Below are positions 22,717-32,059 of a DNA stretch of 64,000 nt, piece after piece (positions within the stretch are counted from its first letter, which is position 1; each line of letters starts with the position of its first letter). This DNA comes from Bedellia somnulentella (taxonomy: Eukaryota > Arthropoda > Insecta > Lepidoptera > Bedelliidae). The notes under the pieces were generated by a model. It had not been told where the DNA came from. It did no database searches and worked only from the letters and a program-made list of their open reading frames with translations. A program made the position numbers and the translations under genes. The stretch spans positions 16,244,001 through 16,308,000 of the forward strand of contig OY755178.1 in NCBI GenBank assembly GCA_963576735.1, in the 5' to 3' direction.

Positions 22717-23283
22717 TGTGGGAACAGCAAAGATATACTGGCCAGTACACCCTGCTGTGTACCAACTTAGAATTTGTATTTATGTTTAGCTAGAGAAACA
22801 TTTCGATACCGCGATGTACGATTTTTTATGACGCTGCTAGTCTGCGAGTGAGTTCGCCGTCTAGCGGTCGCCACAGTACTCCCCTCATAGTCGATAGACG
22901 ATATCGAAGAGCTAGGAGGTATCTGTTACCAATAGTAGAGAGGGACTAGAGTGCGAGCAAGTTCGCCGTCTAGTAGTAGAGTGCAGTGTGAGCAGTGAGG
23001 CAGAGTAGCGTGCCAGTCGGTGATCGGTCGGGTGAGTCGAGTAGTTTGGTAAGGAGGTAAGCGAGGAGTATAAGATGTGGGTAGATTGAGAAATGTAGTA
23101 GAAAGATTCGTCATGTTGTCGTCGGGGGTCACCACTGTGGGAACAGCAAAGATATACTGGCCAGTACACCCTGCTGTGTACCAACATATAATTTGTATTT
23201 ATGTTTAGCTAGAGAAACATTTCGATACCGCGATTTACGATTTGCTAGTATGCGAGTGAGTTCGCCGTCTAGCGGTCGCCACA
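22717..23283. mobile_element. TRIM-like miniature LTR element, copy 1
   Basis: Terminal direct repeats 22717-22875 (159 b) and 23136-23283 (148 b) both begin TGTGGGAACAGCAAAG and end GGTCGCCACA, as LTRs do (TG...CA). The right repeat lacks a short block (GACGCTGCTAGTC region). The 260-base interior encodes nothing and begins with a possible stem-loop (CCCCTC ... GCTAGGAGGTA). The 4-base duplication GTTC flanks both sides (22713-22716, 23284-23287). The orientation and the partner element are unknown. Confidence 0.8.
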
Positions 23284-23329
23284 GTTCTATATTAAATAGC
23301 AAAATAGACATAACTTCATGATTTATTTA

Positions 23330-25293
23330 ATTGACATAACTATTTTGAGGGACTCTTTGAAAAAGAGGATACATCCATTTCTTCGCCAATCGGCAGTAAT
23401 GTTGATTGGAACGATGTTATGGGTGATTTTAGTGACAGTGAGATCAGTATGGAAGAAATAATGAAAGCAATGAAAAGTATGAAACTAGGGAAAGAGGCAG
23501 GGTATGACAGGATAAACACTGAAATGCTGAGGGCTGGTAAAGGGGTGGTGGCTTTCTGGTTGTACTTCCTTTTCCAAAAAATCTGGTCGAGTGGCAAAGT
23601 GCCACAAGACTGGTGCAAAGCGGTAATTGTGCCTTTATATAAAGGAAAGGGGTCACACCAGGAGGCTAGAAACTACCGTGGAATTAGCCTACTCAGTATT
23701 GTCGGTAAATTGTATGCAAAGGTTTTGATTGTAAGAGTGATGAATGAAACAGATGATAAAATTTGGGATGTGCAAGCAGGATTTAGAAAGGGAATGGGAT
23801 GTATGGACCAAATCTTCTCTTTAAGAAGCATCACCGAAAAGTTCTTAGCTAAGAACCGAAAGGTGTATTGCTCCTTCATTGATTTAGAGAAGGCGTATGA
23901 TAGGGTGGTAAAAAAGTGTTTATGGGAGGTGTTATCCAAGTTCGGTTTGGGGAGTCAACTTATACGTGCACTGGTATCACTCTATGAGGATTCCAGTGCA
24001 TGTGTGAGAGTAAACGGGGAAAATACTGACTGGTTCCGAATCTCTCGGAGTGTCCGACAGGGTTGTATAGCTTCTCCGTGGCTCTTCAATTTGTTCATGG
24101 ATGACTGTTTAACAGAGTTGCGTGAAAGTGATTATGGATTGAGAATGGTGGATTCATCATTAAATGCCTCTTATATGCCGACGATCAAGTGATACTTGCA
24201 TCATCGGCAGAAGAGTTGCAAGAGATGATGAATATTGCATGTGAGTCTTTTGTAAGAAAGGGAATGAGGGTGAATGTGGATAAGACCAAAACGATGGTTT
24301 TTTAGAGACAGGAAGATGTGACAGAATGCGTGATTGCGATTGATGGTAAGGATGTGGAACAGGTGAAGGAGTTTGTATATCTGGGAAGTTTGTTTACTAG
24401 GGATGGAAAGTGTGATGAGGATATCGAGAGAAGAGTGAAAAAGGGTGATGCGGTAAATGGAGCACTGGATAGTCTAATGTCTAGTCAGTCGGTGTCTAAA
24501 AAGGCCCGAATGGCTGTGCATGATGCTGTCCTCGTTCCTACGCTTATGTATGGCAGTGAATGTTGGGTGTGGCAGAAGGAGCATGAAAGTAGAGTGAATG
24601 CAGTAGAAATGAGATCCCTCAGAAAAGTGTGTAATGTAAGGTTATGTGATCGTGTGAGGAATGATGTTGTAGCGACGCGCTGTCAGTACACAATGACGCG
24701 CACTACATAGAAACGCTGACAGTGCAAGAAATATCACATTCGACAGCAACACGAAACCAAGTAATATACGTCACACGCGTCATCAACACTCGCCATACAA
24801 ATCGTATATCGTGCAATCGAAGTTTCTAAAATATTTACTATAAATACAAGTTCTAACTTAATACAGTTGGACCGCGGTCCCCAGGCATACCACCGCCTGG
24901 CGGAAGATCTTCCCTTTTCCTCCACAATGTGATTCGTGAAAGGTGTGGTGTAAAAGATGATATTGTAAGTAAGATAGAAAAAGGAATGTTGAGATGGTTT
25001 GGGCACATAGAGAGGATGGATGACAGTAAATTGGTGAAAGAGATATATAGAGCCAATGTGGAAGGTAATGTTAGTAGAGGACGACCTCGGAGGACACATT
25101 TGGATCAAATAGAAAATGTGCTCAAAAAGGCAGGTGTCCGCAGTATGAAGAATAAAAGAGCATGTATGAAAAGATTGATGGATGTAAACGAAGCCAGAGA
25201 GGTTTGCCAGGATCGTACAAAGTGGCGATTGATAGTCTCTGCCTACCCCAATGGGAACTGACGGCGTGAGAATATGTATGTATGTGTGTATGT
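23330..25293 (+). pseudogene. RTE-clade LINE, reverse transcriptase and C-terminal part
   Basis: Non-LTR retrotransposon polyprotein fragment copied by target-primed reverse transcription. The reading has the order of RTE reverse-transcriptase motifs: KEAGYDRINTEML, ARNYRGISLLSIVGKLYAKV, QAGFRKGMGCMDQIF, FIDLEKAYDRV, VRQGCIASPWLFNLFMDD and, after a frame change, the YADDQ active site near 24177. A single-base deletion near 24147 breaks the frame before that motif, and a TAG stands near 24303. The C-terminal part resumes at about 24318. A 259-base solo LTR is inserted at 24668. The 3' end has CTCTGCCTACCCCAATGGGA and (TATG)n. The endonuclease domain is missing, so the copy is 5' truncated or eroded, and it lies directly beside a TRIM-like element. 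Confidence 0.85.
24668..24926. mobile_element. solo LTR inserted in the RTE LINE
   Basis: The 259 bases begin TGTAGCGACGCGCTG and end TTCCTCCACA, so they have TG...CA ends. They interrupt the RTE sequence, which continues uninterrupted in the copy at 59213-60328, and are flanked by the 4-base duplication ATGT (24664-24667, 24927-24930). No internal coding region remains, as expected after LTR-LTR recombination. The parental family is not present in this window. Confidence 0.75.
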
Positions 25294-25580
25294 TCATGAT
25301 TTAGCATGAAAAAAAATTTGTAGAAAAACTTTTTAAGTTAAACGGTTTTATGTTAAACATAGATTGTAATTTTTAAGATAAATGTACTTAAAACAAAAAT
25401 AAAATGTAGTCGTTGGGCATTATAATCATAGGTATAGACTAGACTTAAATAAATCCATGGGCACGTCAATTATCTATAATCGTCGATTATAATGTGCGAT
25501 AGAAGAATCGTTTCATTCGTCGTTAGATCTTAGCAAAAAGTATTAAATTGTTTGTAATGAAAATTACAAATTATCAAAGC

Positions 25581-26944
25581 CGTTTAGTGTCGGCTTAGAA
25601 TAACACCACCCCATTTCTGCCCGTGGGTGATCTTAAGAGGCGACTAAGGGTATAGGGGCTTCTTCAGTGATTTTTGGGCGATGTGGTTGGAGACCCGTCA
25701 CCAAAAACATTTAGTCTAAGAGCCCGCGACGGCCAGACCTTCCTGTAATAATAAAAGCTAAAAGTTTTTCTATGTGTGCCTGTAGTAAAGGTAAGAACGA
25801 TCCCCACCCGTGATACCTGGCTAGTGGTGGCTTTGGCAGGTAACAGGCAATAAAGGTGTATACAATTTCATCTTAAATTTATTAATTTATAAAACTTATT
25901 TTTTATATATTTTACTTATAACAATATCAGAACTTACGTCACGCATTACCAGACGCTTTATATGGTTCCAACCCCTTGTCAGACACCCCTAAACTATAAT
26001 TATTTGTAATTTTACTTACGTTATGTTTTATAAGCTGAATTTTATATATGTTAATTGGGGAACTATTAAATGATGTTTCTTTAATAGCCAGACACATTTA
26101 AGGTTTCTATCATTCTGCCAGACGCATTGAAATGCGTAGAAAATGTGAGAGCGCGGTGCTGATGTACTAACTGGTGCGAGTGAGACAGACCGTTCGGTTT
26201 ATTATGATCTTTTACTGCGCATCAGCTGTCTGTCTTTACCCTGTATTATTCAGTGAACTGCTATATAGCCCTGGTAAAAGTAAACATTGTAATATTAATC
26301 TCTGTTATTTGGTTAATAAATGATCGCAATAAACTGAACGCCTGTCTGACTCGCACCAGTTAGTACATCAGCACCGCGCTCTCACATTTTCTATGCATTT
26401 CAATGCGTCTGGCAGAACGATAGAACCCTTGAATGTGTCTGGCTATTAAAGAAACATCATTTAATAGTTACCCAACTAACATATATAAAATCCAGCTTTT
26501 AAAACATAACGTAAGTAAAATTACAAAATATTATAGTTTAGGGGTGTCTGGCAAGGGGTTAGAACCGTATAAAGCGTCTGGTAATGCGTGACGTAAGTTC
26601 TGATATTGTTATAAGTAAAATATATAAAAAATAAGTTTGATAAATTAATAAATTTAAGTTAAAATTGTAAACACCTTTATTACCTGTTACCTGCCAAAGC
26701 CACCACTAGCCAGGTATCACGGGTGGGGATCGTTCTTACCTTTACTATAGGCACACATAGAAAAACTTTTAGCTTTTATAATTACAGGAAGGTCTGGCCG
26801 TCGCGGGCTCTTGCCCTAATTTATTTATTGTTACCATCTTTTCCCCAATCAACTTCCAAAAGTGGCTGAAGATTTTTTTCATTCCAAAGCTCTGGCTACC
26901 CCGTAAGGGATTTATAGCCGTGAGTATATGTATGTATGTAAATA
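25581..26944 (+). mobile_element. Metulj-like SINE split by a foldback element
   Basis: The left half, 25581-25716, runs from the head to CACCAAAAACATTTA. The right half, from about 26815 to 26944, resumes at TATTGTTACCATCTTTTCCC and ends in the ATGT tail. The two halves abut as in the undisturbed copies once the insert at 25717-26813 is ignored. Confidence 0.85.
25717..26813. mobile_element. long foldback DNA element, about 1.1 kb
   Basis: Two arms of about 490 bases (25717-26208 and 26323-26813) are close reverse complements with scattered differences. Outer ends are AAGAGCCCGCGACGGCCAGA and its inverse. The spacer of about 115 bases has no ORF. A short ATTTA-like duplication may flank it. 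No transposase is encoded, so it would be mobilised in trans. The interior repeats a spaced CCAGACGC / TGTCTGGC motif several times in each arm. Confidence 0.85.
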
Positions 26945-27195
26945 ATCAAATAAACTTATGTTACTTACATACGATAACTCTAAAATACAGCGTTAAGCAC
27001 CACAAAGTTTAAATGATACAATAACTATTTAAGTCTTCTTGTCGTTTATGCAATCCTGGTATTAAAAGTTATTGTTACTGAGTAACTATAGCTGACTGTT
27101 TGTAATCCACCCCTGAGACGCATTGTTACAGTGACTGTGCGAAAATTATTTGACTGTGAGAATAACACTTGAATTTCTGTGTGAATTTTTATTGT
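26945..27195. other. unassigned spacer
   Basis: Nothing recognisable between the split SINE and the palindrome. Confidence 0.4.
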
Positions 27196-27640
27196 AAATA
27201 AAAGATGTTATTAAAGGAAAGAAAAATTTCGTCACTGGCGGGGTTCGAACCCGCGACCTTCGGGTATACGCCCCCGTCGCTCTGCCAACTGAGCTACAGT
27301 GTCAGTTGGCAACCAGCGCGAAATTTCTCTATCCTTTGTTTCTTTTTTACACGTTCAAGTAGTGTTTGCGTTTCCTACCTCCGAATTTTAACTAATTCGG
27401 AGGTACACTACTTGAACGTGTAAAAAAGAAACAAAGGATAGAGAAATTTCGCGCTGGTTGCCAACTGACACTGTAGCTCAGTTGGCAGAGCGACGGGGGC
27501 GTATACCCGAAGGTCGCGGGTTTCGAACCCCGCCAGTGACGAAATTTTTCTTTCCTTTAATAACATCTTTTATTTATGAGTAATAATCCCCACATGAGGA
27601 ATTCATGTCAAAAAACATTAAAATTTTTATTGTGTTTGAT
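27196..27640. mobile_element. tRNA-like palindromic element, near-perfect copy
   Basis: Arms 27196-27364 and 27406-27574 (169 bases each) mirror each other with essentially one extra T in the right arm. Each arm carries a complete tRNA-like sequence (27231-27303 minus, 27467-27540 plus) facing away from a 41-base centre. That centre itself contains CCTCCGAATT ... AATTCGGAGG. Both arms share the same departure from the other copies (GTCAC instead of GACAC at the acceptor end). The right end continues into the terminal motif AATAATCCCCACATGAGGAA. Confidence 0.9.
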
Positions 27641-27748
27641 CAATAGTTTTGGTTCTGATTTTAGTTTAAATACGAAGTCCTTATTTTAAATCGTTATTAT
27701 AAGAACCGTATTTTATTAAATAAATAAAGACATTGTTCTAGCTGACCT

Positions 27749-27983
27749 GTACATATGTATAATTGACTTAGAATAGCACTAACCCATTTCATGTCGTAGG
27801 TGTCATAAGAGACTACAAAATATTGGGGATTTTTAAGGGATTATTGGGCGGTTGGAAACCAATCAACAAAACCCTTCATTCTACAATCGTTTTGCCAATC
27901 ACCTTCCAAAAGTGAAAGAAATTTCCAATTACAATCTGACAACTCCTTTTTGGGGTTTCTGGACGTGAGTATATGTATGTTTA
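27749..27983 (+). mobile_element. Metulj-like SINE, strongly diverged
   Basis: TTAGAATAGCACTAACCCAT head, TTGGAAACCAATCAACAAAA core and GGACGTGAGTATATGTATG tail. Older than the other copies. Confidence 0.7.
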
Positions 27984-28617
27984 TTAATCTATTAAAATGG
28001 GATGTAATATCTATTAATATGTGGTTTTTTGTCGTTATTTGTATAGACCAATCATCAAGTTAACAATATAGCGGTGAAATGACATTCTGTATACTGTAAA
28101 ACTAAATAGCGAGTGAAATTTATGGGATCAATTATGCACTCAATTTATAATCCGGCGACAATTTATGTTTCAAATACATCGTGACAGGTAAAATTATTAT
28201 ATTATTTTAACATAGACTGTTACTTGACGTTATTATGAATAGTAAAAGTTTATTACTGAGAATAGAATTGACCGAATACTTTGAAATACAATAAAATGTC
28301 AAGTGGGATCAATAATAAACTTAAGTTGTTTTACGAGTATTACACCTGCGAGAATGATAAATGATCTGTCTTGTAAAAAACTGTAAGCATTTCAAGGCTC
28401 CTGATTTTCTTTGGAGGAAAATATTTATTTCTGTAATAATTAAGTTTGAGAGCTGTGTTTAACTTTCCGATTGTTATAAATAGTCAAACCACGTCTTTAT
28501 ACTCTGAACAATACATTTTAAATGTTTCAAACTAGACGAAAGTAAAAAGAACTAAAATTCTTATGAGCTTTTGTATTTCAACTGTAAGAATTATTACATG
28601 AATTGGAATGTATTTGG
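27984..28617. other. unassigned AT-rich DNA
   Basis: No gene or recognisable repeat. Confidence 0.4.
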
Positions 28618-28690
28618 TCATGAAAACCTCATGTGGCGATTATTATTAATAAATTTTGGTGTCGAAATTTTTCTTTCCTTCATTTATCCT
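28618..28690. mobile_element. tRNA-like palindromic element, terminal remnant
   Basis: TCATGAAAACCTCATGTGGC joined to GTGTCGAAATTTTTCTTTCC: the outer end of one arm fused to the trailer of the other, with the middle deleted. Confidence 0.65.
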
Positions 28691-29857
28691 TTGTTTATTA
28701 CATGAATTGTTATTCTAGGAATTTATCTATCTGATGAATGTTATTGTTTATTTACAAATACATATAAAAAATATTATAAATAAATGTATCCATATAATAT
28801 TCTGTGCACTATATTTCAGTTTCTTTCATTGTAGTTAACTAATCGATAAATCCAATCTTCATAGACTGACCAAAACTTATAACTGAATAATTATTAAAAT
28901 CTTCATAACTTTTTTAATATCACCAGTGTGTTGATACAAAAACAATTGCATAATATCATTTCAACAAACACGAGTTTCCCACTTGAGCAGCAACATCGCC
29001 TTGGAGATTTTCATTTCCGGTCGCACTCCAATTTGATCTCTGTTACTACTCTGATACCCTGATACCAGACAATTCTTACTTACCTATGACGTACAAGGTT
29101 CCAATAGAAATAAATTAGGGCGTATCTTTAAATATATTTCAAAATGCATCATCAGGATGCCGAAAGTTTCCATTGGGGTAGGCAGAACTAATGATTTCCA
29201 TCCTATAAAAAATTTGAAAAACTCTCGAGCTTTGACTGCATTATTCAATCTCTATATACATACTCTTCTTTCTGTTAATAATAAAAATTACATCACGCAT
29301 TTTTTATTCAAAGTTAAGTCTCAACTACAATGTCATGTGTATGTTTATGTAAGTACATTTATTTTAAGAACAGAAACAATCAGCGACTACCATCAAATTG
29401 TGTATGAATTTATCGTTTTTTTTATAAACCATATTTATTTAAATTAAACTCTACAGAAAGACAGATAATTGTGTTATCACAACACGCACGACATACACAA
29501 ACTCAAGTAAAAAACTAGAAGATCAGAATAAGACAGAACGCGCAGAATACATGTGAGCAAACTTGTAACACGCAAATGGAAATCTCCCTAAAAATTTAAA
29601 TCCACATCGCCGTCATCTCACAACCACGGGGCGTCTCTCAAATACTGTTTGTTTCGTCATACAATATGCAAACTACAATTGTTAGAAGCGCTCAGATTTA
29701 TCTCTAGCGCGATTTATACAAGTCCTTTCGCGTGATATAAAAATGTAACTGAAAAATATGGAGTTGGGATAAGGTGGGTGACATACAAAGCTTTAATGTT
29801 TGAATTCGAATAAAAATTTTCTGTGTTATTGTATATTTTTTTTAGATTTTCTATACT
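28691..29857. other. unassigned AT-rich DNA
   Basis: No convincing gene; the open frame at 29157-29447 has no recognisable domain and begins in RTE-tail-like sequence (CCATTGGGGTAGGCAGAA). Confidence 0.4.
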
Positions 29858-30810
29858 TATAATAAATCTGTAGAGAGGTCAATTCTGTACATGAAATATA
29901 TTTTCAAAATAACTATCAGGTGGTGATTAGGGATCGATACTGATGCCAAAAATGCAATCAGTAAAATTTTTGTCTGTCTGTCTGTCTGTCTGTCTGTCGG
30001 TTTGTATGTTCCTTATGGAAACAAAAACCACTCGACGGATTTTAACGAAACTTGGTACAATTATTCTCCATACTCCTGGGCAGGTTTTTGTATACTTTCC
30101 AGCAGAGTAGTAAAGGGGAATTTTGGAAAATTTTGGGAAAACGGGAGAAGTTACTACATTTTTTAAGCTTCCGTCGCGTGTGCAGCCTTAATGGTTAAAC
30201 TTACATAGAAATCAGGTATGACAGAAATATTCTTCATAAAATTATCTAAAAAAAAATCCTCGACAGTTTTTGTCTATCTTTTACGGTTGACTCACAATAA
30301 CACGTGTAATTCCTGATAGCTTAGCAGTTCGGAACATTCTGATTATATTTGTTTACTCTTACGTTTGTATACCTCTCACTCATCCCTAATTTAAAAAAGG
30401 TAACATTATTACCTATTCAATAAAAAAAGAATCATAGAAATCGGTAGAGAAACACCGAAATTATACATAAAATAAGCCATCGCGCCCGTGACCAAAACCG
30501 AATCGTTACTAATTTACATATAACATACTAGATGGCGCCAGTAGTTGCATCCTACAACACGTAATTATTTATTTTTTAGATTGTTATAAATACTTCATAG
30601 CGTTTTATTCCAAAATTTGCTATTAAACGGAAATACTGAACCGTTCATTAAAGCGCATTAAAAATCACCAAACTACACTGTTTAGGGAGTGCTATAAATT
30701 TAATAAATTGAAAACATTGCGCTGAATTTCACAATGCTTGAGCAGTGACTAAAGAAAGAAACCTCAGATATTTAAAAAACAACGCTACCCGTGCGAAGCT
30801 GGGACGATCC
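29858..30810. repeat. interspersed repeat interrupted by the BEL/Pao element
   Basis: Contains (TGTC)n at about 29970-30000, ACGGATTTTAACGAAACTTG and, at the right end, CTACCCGTGCGAAGCTGGGA. These features recur in a common insect repeat. The BEL/Pao element at 30811-35833 inserted at its GATCC, and the last bases (CACTAGT) continue at 35839. Confidence 0.5.
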
Positions 30811-31194
30811 TGAAAGGGAGCAGCCCTTGTGCGTCTGCTCCACTTCCACGAAGTTGGTCCACGTTGTAGGAGTCTCTCGTTGACGACGGTTGGTGGTAGA
30901 TGAATAAAAATAAAACCCAGATATGCTGCGAGAAGGGTTTACTGCTGCTACAGTTATAGGTTATACTAAATGGTTATTACAATTACATTAATAAATATCT
31001 TCTCGTCTTCTCCGTGTCTTATAGTTCAGTTTGAGATGAAATAAGGGGCGAGTTGAGCCGGTATCGCTGTTTATATAGAAAAAGTCTTGACAGCTGATAC
31101 GTTGTTGTTTCATGATTGGATTGAAGTGACGCGCCTCTGGCTTCTCCCATGTTTTCAGCCAGTGTCAGCGTGCTTCTGTTGAAACGCTTCAACA
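30811..31194 (-). repeat. 3' LTR of BEL/Pao element 1
   Basis: Identical by eye to 35450-35833. On the minus strand it contains a TATA box, TATATAA (31071-31077). A purine-rich tract just upstream of it is not obvious. Confidence 0.88.
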
Positions 31195-32059
31195 TACTGG
31201 GGGGCCATTGAAGACTAGTCTTCAATCGAACTTCCACATCTCTCCAGTTGTCGCGGTAGGTCTGGTGGCTCTTGCTTGGTGAGTGACCTGCCGAGGAAAA
31301 AGTGCCTTGGTGTGAGAACTGCCAAATCATTTGGGAGGAGGAAGAGAGGGGAGAGTTAGGTCAAGTTTTAGGACGACCTCAACCCGAGCAAATAGGGAAG
31401 ATAGTTCCTCATATGTGAGGTGGGTGTTACCCATATATTAAATTAAATTGGGCTAGCTGAATGCCAGCCTCTGTGCTTCAATTGTTATTGAAGAAAGGAT
31501 GCGTAAGCCAGAGAAAGATTATTAAGAATCATGAACACTAGCAACTACACAAATGAAATAATTAAATTAAAAATAAATAGTTAAGTTACTAATGGCAACG
31601 AAATGTGTTCGTTGGCATGAAATATTTTCCTGGGCTTTCCCCTTGAGAAAATAAAAGTATAAAGAAAATGATGATGATGACCATCGTTGATGATGATGAC
31701 CATGTGATGATGATGATGACCATGGTGATGATGATGATGACCACGGTGATCGCGCTGATTCAAATACATCAGATAAATGAATCCAAAAAATATATATATG
31801 CTTAAGTTCAAAGTCGATGAACTTGTGAGGTCAACTACCTCGATGTCAATGACCTTTAGGTAGTCAGCTGTTTACTGTATCTAGAAGGAAAGACATAACA
31901 AAATAGCAAATAGTGTGATTGATCCATGTGTAGGAATCATGTTTGTAAAGTGTATATGTATTGTATAAAATAAAATATTTGTAAATGAATGTAAATTAAA
32001 AGTAAACCATAAACAATTGTTGAATGTTTGTTGTGTATGAATTCATTCAACTTAGGTTA
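31195..32059 (-). other. non-coding interior of BEL/Pao element 1 with a GAT minisatellite
   Basis: No pol domain. 31668-31755 is a GATGATGATGATGACCATG-type tandem array, which yields a spurious polyhistidine frame on the other strand. A small inverted repeat (AGGTCAACTACCTC ... ATGACCTTTAGGTAGTCAGC) lies at 31828-31868. Confidence 0.6.

Noticed and set aside
31019..31330. 103-residue minus-strand protein
   Set aside because: It crosses from the element interior into the LTR, and the same frame recurs at 35658-35849 only because the LTR is duplicated.
31581..31811. Histidine-rich small protein
   Set aside because: The polyhistidine comes from reading a GATGAT-type minisatellite on the opposite strand inside BEL/Pao element 1.
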